Notes: generated from the sequence alone by a model not told the origin. Positions 44,520 through 53,474 are shown, counted from the first letter of the stretch. The stretch is DNA of 64,000 nucleotides from an uncultured Muribaculaceae bacterium (GCA_910586565.1 CAJUIT010000004.1:102278-166277), one strand, 5' to 3'. Translations and numbers: made by a program.

Positions 44520-46529
44520 TCAGATGCCAACCGTCAGTGTAACCCTGAAATTGCGCTTTGGCATGGGGTAGTTGGCAATCACGTCATAGTCTTGGTTCAG
44601 CAGGTTGTTGATTTCAACCAACGCGCGTAGCGACACGTTTCTCACCTTGAAATCGCGGCTCAGGGAGATGTCGGAGGTGTACCACGGCTGGGTGTGGTTG
44701 TAGATTATATTCTCCTGCTGGTTGTAACGCTCGCCAACGTAGATGAAGCTGTAGTTGAGTCCCCAGTCGCGCCACACCACATTGACGATAGCCGAACCGG
44801 AGTGACGGGGGATGTAGGGAATCTGGTCTCGGTAGTAACTGTCGGCGGGATTTGTCACGTCGATAGCCTGCTGAAAGGTGTATTGTCCGCGCAGAGTCAC
44901 ATCAAGCCGGGATGCAGGCGAAACCGTTATCTCACCGGCAACATCAATCCCTTTTATTCTCACCTTGCCGAGGTTGAGCATCGTCCAGCGGAACTGCTGC
45001 CCTTTAGGGTAAGCAACGATTTTGTCGGTAACAAAGTTTAGATAGGCATCGGTGCTGAAGCGATAGCTCCTCACGAATCCGTGTGTGAACGAGCGGTCGA
45101 GCAACACCCCCACGTTGTATTGTGTTACCCGTTCGGGATTGAGCTTTGAGTTACCCATGTCGGCATAATAAAGGTCGTTGAAGGTGGGCATGCGGAACGA
45201 TTGCTTCACAAATGCCCTGAACTCAAGCGCCCTCAACCAGCTGAAAGGCATCAATGACACGTAGGCGGCCGGAGTGAGTCGGCTCTGCGAGCGCACCTGC
45301 TCGTCACCCTCCACCCTGTCGCGGATGAATGTGGCGAGTAGGCTCCCCTGAAATTTCACCACATCGAAGTTGAGCGATGTTGCAACTGCGAGGAGATTGG
45401 TGTAACGGTCGGGGCGGTGAAAATCGCGTATATCCGTTTCAAGGCTGTTCCACTGGAAATCATAGCTCAGCCCCACCATCCACTGCGGCAGGATGCGGAA
45501 GCGGTTGGCGGTGGAGAAATAGAGCTCACGCTGGCGATAGAGGTTATCCACGGCCACCTGACGCTCGTCGTTGTTGACATAATGCGTGCGGTAGAACGCA
45601 TATTTGGCATTAAAAAGAGTGGTGAACCGACCGAGCGCACGGCGGTAGCTCCCCTGAACGAAGGAGTTGTTATCCCACTGACGCTCGCCGCGACGCCACA
45701 CATGGTTGACGATAGCCCCAGGGATGCCTCGTTCGGAATTATAGTGATAGCCTTTTAGGTGCCATTCCCCGCCGTCGAAAGTGCCGTTGAGATTCAGTTC
45801 AAGACGCATGGCATCAATATCACCGTTCTGACGCACCGCCGTTGTGTCGTAGGCCACTTCCCCTGCGGGGTTGACTCGTTTATAGCGGAACTTGTATTTA
45901 CCCGACGAGGTGAGCCACTCGCCACTGAGCGATGCGTTTACCCGTTCGGAAAGCTGAAGCTCAACCAGCGCCGAGGGGTTGAAGAGGTCGAATGAACCGA
46001 AACGCATGGTGGCGCGGGCATTATAGTTACGTCCCTCCTCAAACACCGGCACGCGGGTCTGCATGTAAACCGAGCCGGCATTGCCAAAGTCGCGGGCGGG
46101 TTGGAGAATCTCGCTTTTCTGCCCGTTATAGAGCGATATTGCCTCCACATTATCAAGCGAAAACTGCCCGAGGTCAATCTGACCGTTCTGTGCGTTTCCC
46201 AATGCCACACCGTCGTAGACAACGCCGGTGTGATTTGTGCCCATCGAGCGGATGTTGACGGTTTTTATACCGCCTACACCGCCGTAGTCCTTCACCTGCA
46301 CGCCTGAGAAATAACGGAGCGCGTCGGCCACGCTGTTGGAATTGAGGCGTTCGAGATCCTTTCCCGAAAGACGCTGCACGGGGATGACCTCCTCGTTGGG
46401 ACGCTTCGCGGTGACCATCACCTCGGGGAGGGCCACACTGTCGACCGGCTCCACGGCAACAGCCTGCACCAACGAACCTGCGCCTAAAAGACAGCACAGA
46501 AGCCACCGGCGCCGGCAACATCTCGCCAA
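44520..46529 (-). CDS. TonB-dependent receptor, BtuB-like
   Basis: The ATG of the longest frame (46631) is upstream of the likely promoter, so I place the start at TTG 46529, giving 669 residues with a signal peptide (WLLCCLLGAGSLVQA). The plug follows (SVALPEVMVTAKRP, then DALRYFSGVQVKDYGG and NIRSMG) and then a 22-strand-type barrel ending in VTLTVGI. It should import a TonB-dependent ligand; cobalamin is inferred from the BtuG-like gene next to it. I see no B12 riboswitch in the leader. Confidence 0.85.
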   Translation of the reverse strand: MARCCRRRWLLCCLLGAGSLVQAVAVEPVDSVALPEVMVTAKRPNEEVIPVQRLSGKDLERLNSNSVADALRYFSGVQVKDYGGVGGIKTVNIRSMGTNHTGVVYDGVALGNAQNGQIDLGQFSLDNVEAISLYNGQKSEILQPARDFGNAGSVYMQTRVPVFEEGRNYNARATMRFGSFDLFNPSALVELQLSERVNASLSGEWLTSSGKYKFRYKRVNPAGEVAYDTTAVRQNGDIDAMRLELNLNGTFDGGEWHLKGYHYNSERGIPGAIVNHVWRRGERQWDNNSFVQGSYRRALGRFTTLFNAKYAFYRTHYVNNDERQVAVDNLYRQRELYFSTANRFRILPQWMVGLSYDFQWNSLETDIRDFHRPDRYTNLLAVATSLNFDVVKFQGSLLATFIRDRVEGDEQVRSQSRLTPAAYVSLMPFSWLRALEFRAFVKQSFRMPTFNDLYYADMGNSKLNPERVTQYNVGVLLDRSFTHGFVRSYRFSTDAYLNFVTDKIVAYPKGQQFRWTMLNLGKVRIKGIDVAGEITVSPASRLDVTLRGQYTFQQAIDVTNPADSYYRDQIPYIPRHSGSAIVNVVWRDWGLNYSFIYVGERYNQQENIIYNHTQPWYTSDISLSRDFKVRNVSLRALVEINNLLNQDYDVIANYPMPKRNFRVTLTVGI

Positions 46530-46577
46530 CTTATTTATCTTAATTATATCGTAGTTCAAAATCAAAAAAAACAAATA

Positions 46578-46600
46578 TGCGGCTCCACAAAAGAGCCGCA
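46578..46600 (-). terminator. Hairpin and T run at the start of the btuB leader
   Basis: TGCGGCTC (46578-46585) pairs with GAGCCGCA (46593-46600), and leftward transcription then meets eight T (46571-46564). It could end the upstream ATPase transcript, but it also lies right at the predicted btuB start point, so it might act as an attenuator or a 5' stabiliser. Confidence 0.7.
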
Positions 46601-46632
46601 CAAAGTTAGCCAATAACAACGAGTTGCGCAAC
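46601..46632 (-). promoter_or_regulatory. Bacteroidota-type promoter of the btuB locus
   Basis: On the minus strand GTTG (46632-46629), a 20-base spacer and TAACTTTG (46608-46601) match the -33/-7 consensus. Transcription would start near 46595, at the foot of the hairpin 46578-46600. Confidence 0.7.
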
Positions 46633-46654
46633 CCGAACGGCAGCTAACGCAAGC

Positions 46655-48220
46655 TCATGCAACCCCAAAACATGTCATGATGGCACGCCGGATTGTTGCC
46701 GCCTCGGGGCGGTCGGTTTTCAGTATCGCCAGAATGGCCTGCACATAGGCATCCTTGCTGCCGGGAAGCCCGCAAAGGCCACCCACGTTTGAACGCGGAA
46801 CCATAGCCTTCTGGTTATATACGCGCAAAATTGAGTTATAATCCTCCAAAGCTGCAATCTGCGAGAATTCGCGGCAGAACTTTTCATACATTCCGCGCGG
46901 ATTAATCTCCTTCACGAGCGACTGCATGTGCTCCTCAAGGGCATTGATGTTGGTGAAACGACCGTCGACACGATATTCAACCGTGCGCTTCACCCTGTGG
47001 CGGGTGTGTAGGAGCGCCTGCTGCCGCAAATCGTGGCGGAACTGCCTGACAACCGAATTTTTCACTGCCGAGAAAACTTTTACGGGGTCGTTCCCCATAA
47101 ACCGTGCCACACCTTTCACCACACCTTCGAGCATGAGGATATTCTCTATCTCAGCCACATCGGGCACGAAGATGTTTTTCCCGCGCAGATATTCCACCTC
47201 CTTCTCATCACGGCGGTCGCGGTCAACAATGCCGCAACTTTCGAGATGGTGAAACGCCTTGAGGTCGTTGAAAGCCCGGGTGGCTTCAATCACCTTGTTG
47301 CAACTGCCGAGCGATTTAACGCTGTAGTCCTTGAAAATCAACGGGTAAAGTTTCGCGTCGATTGAATGTGTTGCATCACCTTCGATAAACATCACCGGCC
47401 TGCGGGCTCCAATCAGCGCCATGTAGACATCCTCGGAAAGTCCGGCATCGGCAGGGAGTAAATCATAATCCCACGTGACGGCATCGGGGTTGTAGAATCT
47501 AACCCACACTATGGCATTCTCGGCACGCGATGCCGCGAAATCAACATCGTGGGTGGTGTAGACAAACCGGCAGTCGGGGCGCATCTCCTCGATAGTATCC
47601 CACAGCCTGCGCAGCAACGAGGCGTGAAGAAACATTCCGGGATTCTCAACAAAGATTGTGCCGTTGAGGGGTGCGTAGAGAACCGCTCCGAAATAGAACA
47701 GCACGGCTTTTTCGCCATGCGAGAGTTTCATCTGCGAATAGGCCGTCGCATCGCCTTTGCGCGAGAATAGAAGCGCCCCACCCTCGCGAAGCACATGATT
47801 TTCGGGGAACACCTCCTGCCACCGTTTAATCACGGCATCGAGTTTCGACTCCTCGATTGCCACATTCTCCCCGCGGGCGGTTTTCACCTTGTATTCCACC
47901 AATTTCACCATCTCTTCATTGAGCAGCAGAATCATCAGCCGCTCGAATGTGGTTGCCGCGTGAGAATGGAGAAACGAAGATGTTGCCACGGCATTGGCAT
48001 AGAGGCGGTCGATTGAGGCCTCGGCGGGATTCTCCGCCGCCGTGTCGCAGATGGCTTCAAGAGCCGAGATGCGGAAAGCCGATTGCCCTAACGATTGTTG
48101 AATATAGTCGGTGAAACGGGTTTTGCCGCTACCATTCGCGCCGATGATGGTGATTTGTCGCGCGTCGGAGGGAAGCGTGAGTCGGCTGCCGTCGGTTTTC
48201 GGAGGGAGAAGCATTGTCAT
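46655..48220 (-). CDS. ABC-type ATPase fused to DUF4435 (Toprim-like) domain
   Basis: The protein has 521 residues. Residues 1-240 are an ABC-type ATPase: Walker A GANGSGKT (27-34), signature KLSHGEKA (about 165-172), a Walker B region IFVENPGMFLH (189-199) in which the usual DE pair is EN, and an H-loop TTHD (222-225). Residues about 275-430 match DUF4435, a Toprim-like nuclease fold: MFIEGD with Glu280, VDRDRR with Asp333/Asp335, EIEN at 358-361. The pair resembles PARIS AriA and AriB in one chain, or OLD-like proteins. It follows aguB by 26 bases. Immune versus housekeeping role is open. Confidence 0.8.
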   Translation of the reverse strand: MTMLLPPKTDGSRLTLPSDARQITIIGANGSGKTRFTDYIQQSLGQSAFRISALEAICDTAAENPAEASIDRLYANAVATSSFLHSHAATTFERLMILLLNEEMVKLVEYKVKTARGENVAIEESKLDAVIKRWQEVFPENHVLREGGALLFSRKGDATAYSQMKLSHGEKAVLFYFGAVLYAPLNGTIFVENPGMFLHASLLRRLWDTIEEMRPDCRFVYTTHDVDFAASRAENAIVWVRFYNPDAVTWDYDLLPADAGLSEDVYMALIGARRPVMFIEGDATHSIDAKLYPLIFKDYSVKSLGSCNKVIEATRAFNDLKAFHHLESCGIVDRDRRDEKEVEYLRGKNIFVPDVAEIENILMLEGVVKGVARFMGNDPVKVFSAVKNSVVRQFRHDLRQQALLHTRHRVKRTVEYRVDGRFTNINALEEHMQSLVKEINPRGMYEKFCREFSQIAALEDYNSILRVYNQKAMVPRSNVGGLCGLPGSKDAYVQAILAILKTDRPEAATIRRAIMTCFGVA

Positions 48221-48246
48221 GGTCGAAACAATTAAAAGGTGGGAAT

Positions 48247-49134
48247 TCAGTCGAGGAAACGTTTTGTGAGACCTGAATAGGCATCAATGCGACGGTCGCG
48301 CAGGAAAGGCCACCAGCGGCGCACCTGCTCGGAGCGGAGCAGATCCACCTCCACAATTGTTACACATTCCTCATTGTCGGGGGCACGGAAAATGAATTCG
48401 CCCTGCGGCCCGGCAACAAAGCTCGAACCCCAAAAAAGAATTCCGTTGGTCTGCCCCGAAGGGTCTGACTCATGCCCCACACGGTTAACAGTGACAACGG
48501 GGAGCCCGTTGGCAACCGCGTGCCCGCGTTGAACCGTTATCCAGGCTTCGCGCTGGCGCTCTTTCTCGTCGGCGGTGTCGGTCGATTCCCACCCTATTGC
48601 AGTGGGATAAATCAACAGTTCGGCACCGCGTAGTGCCATGAGACGGGCTGCCTCGGGATACCATTGGTCCCAGCACACGAGAACCCCGAGCCGTCCTACT
48701 GAAGTTGAGATGGGTTCAAACCCTATATCACCGGGAGTGAAATAGAATTTTTCATAATATGCGGGATCGTCGGGGATGTGCATTTTGCGGTATTTGCCTG
48801 CCACTGAGCCATCTTTCTCAAACACCACTGCGGTGTTGTGATAAAGCCCCGGAGCACGGCGCTCAAACAGGGATGTGACAATCACCACACCAAGTTCACG
48901 GGCAAGCGCGCTGTAGAATTCGGTGGTGTCGGACGGAAGCCCGACAGCCAGGTTGCAGTTGTCAACATTCTCGGTTTGACAGAAATAGAGAGAATCGTGC
49001 AGCTCCTGGTTCACGATGAGTTGTGCTCCCGCCGTTGCGAGAGTTCTCATTTTATCGGCGAGCCGACGGCGGTTGTCATCGGCCGATTCAACATTATGCT
49101 GCTGGATTATTCCTACCTTGAGTTTATTTTGCAT
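48247..49134 (-). CDS. aguB: N-carbamoylputrescine amidase AguB
   Basis: This nitrilase-superfamily amidase converts N-carbamoylputrescine to putrescine, CO2 and ammonia. The 295 residues are family length. The Glu-Lys-Cys triad is visible: Glu44 in NQELHDS, Lys117 in KYRKMHIPDD, Cys154 in LVCWDQWYPEAAR. It starts 18 bases after aguA and both are leftward, completing the two-step route from agmatine. It is cytoplasmic. Confidence 0.95.
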   Translation of the reverse strand: MQNKLKVGIIQQHNVESADDNRRRLADKMRTLATAGAQLIVNQELHDSLYFCQTENVDNCNLAVGLPSDTTEFYSALARELGVVIVTSLFERRAPGLYHNTAVVFEKDGSVAGKYRKMHIPDDPAYYEKFYFTPGDIGFEPISTSVGRLGVLVCWDQWYPEAARLMALRGAELLIYPTAIGWESTDTADEKERQREAWITVQRGHAVANGLPVVTVNRVGHESDPSGQTNGILFWGSSFVAGPQGEFIFRAPDNEECVTIVEVDLLRSEQVRRWWPFLRDRRIDAYSGLTKRFLD

Positions 49135-49152
49135 TTGAAGAACTTTTTTTAT

Positions 49153-50190
49153 TCAAATTGAAAGAAGTGACTGCGGCAGTTGCATTGTTGCGCAATGCAG
49201 CGACCCGTGCTGACGAATCAACGCGCTGCAATCAACGGTGATTATCTCGCGCTCGGGGAAGGCTATCTGCAACATCTGCACGGCCATGCGGTCGTTGGCC
49301 GGCTGCCCGTAAACGGGGAGCAACACCGTGCGCGGTGTTATTAGGAAGTTGGCGTAAGTTGCCGGCAACCGCTCTCCGTCGGCATCATAGACAGCCTCGG
49401 GAAGCGGAAGCGCTATCAGATTGTAGGGATTCCCCTCGGGGGTGCGCAACGCTTTCAGCTCCTCCTCCATGAGGTTGAGGTCGGCAAAATGGCTGTCGGT
49501 CTCGTCGTAGCATTTCACATAAAGGATAGTGTCGCCGGGAGCCATGCGGGCCAATGTGTCGATGTGACTGTCGGTGTCGTCACCCTCAAGATGGCCGTGG
49601 TCGAGAAACATCAGATGTGTTATTCCCATCGATTCCTTGAAAAATGCGGCGAGTTGCTGCTTTGTCACCGCTCCGTTGCGGTTGAGCGAAAGCAGGCATT
49701 CCGATGTGGTGAGCATTGCACCGCGCCCGTCAACCTCCATCGAGCCACCTTCAAACACGAAGTTGAGGTGAGACCGATAACGACGGGTGAGTAACCCTGC
49801 CTGCACCATGCGCAGGTTCACCATATTGTCGAGATTGGCGGCGAATTTCAAACCCCAGCCGTTGAATTGGAAATCGAGGGCAACCTCACCCTCGGATGTG
49901 GATAGCGTGAGCGGCCCATAGTCGCGGGTCCACGTGTCGTTGGTGGGTGCTTCAAACACAATGAGTTTATCGGCCGGAAGGTGCGACAGGCGTTCCCTCA
50001 CTTCGGAAGCATGCGGAGTCACCACCACCACACGCAGGCCGCTTTTCACAATGGCGTCGGCAAGGTTGCGGTAACACGCTGTCACTTCGTCAAGCATGGG
50101 AGCCCAATCGGTGTCTTTGTGCGGCCATGCTATCATCACTGAATTATAATCCTCCCACTCGGCGGGAACTCTAACTGAGGGTGTTGTCAT
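49153..50190 (-). CDS. aguA: Agmatine deiminase AguA
   Basis: AguA hydrolyses agmatine to N-carbamoylputrescine. The 345-residue protein has the five-bladed guanidine-modifying fold. It shows WTRDYGP (87-93), EGGSMEVDG (147-155), the DTDSHID region with His209 and Asp211, and the nucleophile Cys333 in HGSLHCATM. It is co-oriented with aguB 18 bases downstream. The reduced similarity around the Cys loop (HGSLHC rather than GGGNIHC) is, as far as I recall, typical for Bacteroidales. Confidence 0.93.
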   Translation of the reverse strand: MTTPSVRVPAEWEDYNSVMIAWPHKDTDWAPMLDEVTACYRNLADAIVKSGLRVVVVTPHASEVRERLSHLPADKLIVFEAPTNDTWTRDYGPLTLSTSEGEVALDFQFNGWGLKFAANLDNMVNLRMVQAGLLTRRYRSHLNFVFEGGSMEVDGRGAMLTTSECLLSLNRNGAVTKQQLAAFFKESMGITHLMFLDHGHLEGDDTDSHIDTLARMAPGDTILYVKCYDETDSHFADLNLMEEELKALRTPEGNPYNLIALPLPEAVYDADGERLPATYANFLITPRTVLLPVYGQPANDRMAVQMLQIAFPEREIITVDCSALIRQHGSLHCATMQLPQSLLSI

Positions 50191-50242
50191 AAGAATCTGT
50201 TAAAGATGTCGTTCGTAGGGGGCAGGCACTCCTGCGGCATGC

Positions 50243-50476
50243 TCATTCGTCGTAATCGCTTAGATTCTCCCAGATTTCATTGCGGCCTGAGAGATATTCT
50301 TCGCAGAAATCGAGAAAACCGTGTCGCTCGGAGCTTCCAACCTCATGGCACCATTCGCGGTAGCGGCGGTGAAGGTCGTCGTCCTCCCCTATCATTTTTT
50401 TGAATTCCGATTCAGCCACATCAACGCTATCGGCCTGTTGCAGAATATCGGTAAACAGTTGCGTGATATCTTCCAT
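50243..50476 (-). CDS. Small acidic conserved protein
   Basis: This 77-residue, strongly acidic, helical protein has no signal or membrane segment. I do not recognise a family. It looks real: coherent amphipathic helices (ITQLFTDILQQADSVD; FLDFCEEYLSGRNEIWENL) and an ATG-started frame preceded by AT-rich leader DNA. It is 52 bases upstream of aguA on the same strand, so it may share its transcript. Confidence 0.6.
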   Translation of the reverse strand: MEDITQLFTDILQQADSVDVAESEFKKMIGEDDDLHRRYREWCHEVGSSERHGFLDFCEEYLSGRNEIWENLSDYDE

Positions 50477-50666
50477 AGAAAATGACTAAAATATATCTTA
50501 TGGCGGCAACTACACTCACAGTTATATTCCGGTCAGCTGCAAGCAGTTGCCAAGCGGCCACATCAAACATAGATGCATGAAGCCGCTTAAAAAACGGTTA
50601 TTAAAATTAAGGCAGTTAAATTAGTTACGCTTCACCCGGGATACATGAAAGCATCCCTCCGGCATT

Positions 50667-51233
50667 TCAAAACAGAGGGAATGCCGAAGGGTTTATCACA
50701 TATTTATTTCGGAACGTGATGTTATCCATGCAGAACATGAGGATGCCTTGCACAAGTGTGACAAAACTCCAAGTGCCGCAGGTCACCAATGTGAGGATAA
50801 TCGTGATGATGCCGGCGGCAACTTTTCCGAGATAGAAATACTGCACTCCTAAACTGCCGACCAATATAGCGAGCAAAGCGGTTACACCACGGCTTTTACC
50901 TTCGGGTCCATCGGTAAAGGCATCGTTGTTGAATGTGCACGACGAAGGGTCGTTATATCCGGGGGCACCGTAGGGTGCGCCCGCGCCATGATTGCCACAG
51001 TTGCCTGCACCGTAGCCTTGCGATGCGCCGTAGGGGTCGTAACCGGCACCCTGCTGATAGGTATAGCCGTTGGAACTGCCGGCACCGTTGCCATAAGGGG
51101 GCGGAGGCGGGGTGGTGTAGGATTGCTGAGAGTTGCTATATTGATTGTTTACAGGAGGTAGATCGTGGCGGCAAAACCGGCAAAAGATTGCTTCATCCTG
51201 AATCTCCTCACCGCAATAGGGACATTTTTTCAT
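50667..51233 (-). CDS. Zinc-ribbon/TM2-domain membrane protein
   Basis: The protein has 188 residues. An N-terminal zinc ribbon (CPYCGEEIQDEAIFCRFC, four Cys) is followed by a Gln/Tyr/Gly/Pro-rich linker (about 28-105) and then a TM2 domain with two membrane helices (TALLAILVGSLGVQYFYLG and the LTLVTCGTWSF part). Such proteins probably sense or scaffold at the inner membrane; the role is unknown. A hairpin overlaps its stop codon (50658-50685), without a T run. Confidence 0.85.
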   Translation of the reverse strand: MKKCPYCGEEIQDEAIFCRFCRHDLPPVNNQYSNSQQSYTTPPPPPYGNGAGSSNGYTYQQGAGYDPYGASQGYGAGNCGNHGAGAPYGAPGYNDPSSCTFNNDAFTDGPEGKSRGVTALLAILVGSLGVQYFYLGKVAAGIITIILTLVTCGTWSFVTLVQGILMFCMDNITFRNKYVINPSAFPLF

Positions 51234-51495
51234 TTCGTGAATTTAATCTATGTGGTTTGTTAAGCAAGTTTTCTATTCGGGCATTACCGATGGCATTACC
51301 TTATCATCAGGGAAGCCACCATGATAACGACTGCAAATGAAATCAAAGTCTACAAATATACGAATATTTTCGACGAAAAAAATAGCGATTGTCGTTGAAA
51401 TGCCGATTATACCGATAAAAAAAGTAACTTTGCCGAAAACAATATATCCCATCACGAGACTCACCTGTAATAAAAACAATACGTAACAGACACTT

Positions 51496-52062
51496 ATGCC
51501 CGACATAACTCCCGACGGACGAATCGAAACGTTTCTAAACCGCAGATTAAACAAGCCTCACATTGAAGCAGTTGTGAAGTGGGCACTGGAAAACGAAGGA
51601 AACACGGCAACCCTTTGCAACCTGATTAGCTCGACCGATGAGAAAGTTGGCGTGAACGCGCTGTGGTGCCTGACGCATCTGCAGAAAAAGCGCGGCGACC
51701 GGCTTCAGTCGCACCAAAACCAATTCATCGACATGCTGTTAAGTGAAACACACTGTGGGAAGAAACGCATGTTGCTGCAACTGCTCAGGGAGCAAGCCTA
51801 CAACAGCGACACGCTACGCTCCGATTTTCTCGATTATTGTCTGGCAAAAATCAATTCGGAATGCGAGCCCTACGCCATCAGAGCTTTTAGCATTTATTGC
51901 GCTTTTAAAATGTGCCGGTACTATCCCGAGCTTATTGCCGAGCTTGAAGAATATCTCACGCTCCTTGCAACTCAAAGTCTGTCGCCGGGGATGAAGAGCG
52001 CGATGACTACTACCCGCAGAAACATCGCAATACTTAAGGGCAAGTCTAAAATCTATTTCTGA
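51496..52062 (+). CDS. Helical-repeat (HEAT-like) conserved protein
   Basis: The protein has 188 residues in paired helices like HEAT/ARM repeats (NTATLCNLISSTDEKVGVNA; YNSDTLRSDFLDYCLAKI). I see no catalytic motif and no signal. It probably binds a protein partner in the cytoplasm. A TAACTTTG promoter box lies at 51425-51432, 64 bases upstream. It is convergent with the regulator gene ending at 52116. Confidence 0.75.
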   Translation: MPDITPDGRIETFLNRRLNKPHIEAVVKWALENEGNTATLCNLISSTDEKVGVNALWCLTHLQKKRGDRLQSHQNQFIDMLLSETHCGKKRMLLQLLREQAYNSDTLRSDFLDYCLAKINSECEPYAIRAFSIYCAFKMCRYYPELIAELEEYLTLLATQSLSPGMKSAMTTTRRNIAILKGKSKIYF

Positions 52063-52115
52063 CAGTTTGCAGTCCACATCAAGACGGCATATTACAAAAA
52101 CATCGGACGGTGAAT

Positions 52116-53087
52116 TTATCGGGGACGCGGAATGTCGGTTAGTGGCAGCAGCCCGTTGACAATGGCAAAAATTGTGAGACCTGCCGAGGTGTGAATCTGC
52201 AATTTTGAGCAGATGTTGCGGCGGTGGGTAGTGACGGTGTGGATTGAGAGGCACAGTCGGTCGGCAATCTCCTTATTCGCCAACCCTTTGGCTATCATGC
52301 AAATTATTTCCTTCTCGCGATCGGAAAGCGAGGAAATTTTGTCGGCATCGGTTTCGGGCTGCGATTCATCGGCAACATTCACCGCTGTTGATTCAAGCTG
52401 TTTTCGCTCGGCCACCTCAGCCTCCAGACGTTTCACCGCAGGGATGAACATGCGGTCCTCGGCCATGCAATGCAGATGCAAGTCGTGCTCACATGTGATG
52501 ATGTCGAACAGCACGGCATTAAGCAGGTCGTTGCTCTTCTCGGGATAGTAGCGCACGATAATATCTTTCAACTCCTTGAGCTTGGGGTCGATGTGGGTGT
52601 GGCGCGAGGCAAATTTTGTTATGGAGAATCCCTCGGCACTGGTGCCGGCCAACAGTGCCTCAACATAGGGGAATACTTTCTGATTCTCCAGCGCCATGTG
52701 ATTGGCCACCTCGGTCACATATTCGTCGTAGAACCGCAGAATAAGAAATCCGAGCCCTTCGGTTTTGGAACAGTCGATGGCTTCAATCAGCTTGCGGCGG
52801 ATGAGTGGAAGAATAAAATCGAGGAAATAGGAATGTGCATTACGGAGATATTCCATGAGGGTGGCGAGGTTTATGTCACCCGCACTCCATCGGTTTCCCG
52901 ATATGAAATTGGCCACGGCAAGAAATGTGCCGCAGTCGAGATTGTTCTCCTCACACACTTCACGCACGGATTTATCGCCGAACCCGAGCGAGATTCCAAA
53001 ACGTGTCAATGCCATGAGCAACGAGGGGTCTGACGATATGAGCGACCTCATCGCATCGGAGCTTTCATAGCGGCTGTTTTCTGTCAT
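52116..53087 (-). CDS. RIC-like di-iron domain fused to LuxR helix-turn-helix
   Basis: The protein has 323 residues. Residues about 20-62 match the ScdA/DUF542 N-terminal domain of RIC (YtfE/ScdA) iron-centre repair proteins. Residues about 78-225 form a four-helix hemerythrin-like bundle with candidate iron ligands His85, His130, Glu134, His163/165, His201/204/206 and Glu210. Residues 254-310 are a LuxR/GerE helix-turn-helix (LSDREKEIICMIAKGLANKE). It likely senses oxygen, NO or iron status and regulates transcription. The fusion is unusual compared with enterobacterial YtfE. Confidence 0.85.
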   Translation of the reverse strand: MTENSRYESSDAMRSLISSDPSLLMALTRFGISLGFGDKSVREVCEENNLDCGTFLAVANFISGNRWSAGDINLATLMEYLRNAHSYFLDFILPLIRRKLIEAIDCSKTEGLGFLILRFYDEYVTEVANHMALENQKVFPYVEALLAGTSAEGFSITKFASRHTHIDPKLKELKDIIVRYYPEKSNDLLNAVLFDIITCEHDLHLHCMAEDRMFIPAVKRLEAEVAERKQLESTAVNVADESQPETDADKISSLSDREKEIICMIAKGLANKEIADRLCLSIHTVTTHRRNICSKLQIHTSAGLTIFAIVNGLLPLTDIPRPR

Positions 53088-53114
53088 GATGGTTTTAGGT
53101 ATGTCTTGGAATTA

Positions 53115-53474
53115 TTATATGTTATCGGACGATGGCTGCGGGGATTCCCTGCGCAACACTTTTAATGTTATGCCAATCTGCCTTTCGTAAGGGGCAGATG
53201 CATCAAGGCGCGAAACCACACATTCAAAAGCATCGCCCCATCCCATTGCAATCATAGTGGCTATGGTTTCATTGCACGTGCGCGGAAGATAGCCGATTTT
53301 ATAATCCCGTTTTTCGGCTGAAAGCCACAGCTCCACGGCAAAGCGGTCGGCCTCGTTGGCAGGCTCGCCTCTAAGCTGCAAGACACTCCCCGGAGCCAGG
53401 GAGTGCCAGGCGTCGTCGGCATCGTAGAACTGACGGCCGGCAACAAATGTGTCGAGCAGATAAACTTTATCCAC
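53115..53474 (-). CDS. Stand-alone HIRAN-domain protein
   Basis: The protein has 119 residues. The core matches HIRAN, a beta-barrel that binds DNA ends or stalled forks in helicases and nucleases: VAGRQFYDAD, LQLRGEPANEADRFAVEL, KIGYLPRTCNETIATM. Alone it lacks any catalytic partner. The gene lies between the regulator gene and ftsH, same strand, 38 bases after ftsH ends, so it may be co-transcribed. Confidence 0.85.
   Translation of the reverse strand: MDKVYLLDTFVAGRQFYDADDAWHSLAPGSVLQLRGEPANEADRFAVELWLSAEKRDYKIGYLPRTCNETIATMIAMGWGDAFECVVSRLDASAPYERQIGITLKVLRRESPQPSSDNI

Noticed and set aside
46529..46655. Possible cobalamin riboswitch before the btuB-like gene
   Set aside because: The gap is too short (about 125 bases) and lacks the B12-box sequence GCCACTG.
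50658..50685. Hairpin overlapping the stop of the TM2 gene as terminator
   Set aside because: It lacks a T run and partly lies in coding sequence, so I do not call it a terminator.
51273..51554. Leftward frame of 93 codons with hydrophobic stretches
   Set aside because: It overlaps the start of the gene at 51496 and its promoter region; hydrophobicity follows from AT-rich sequence.
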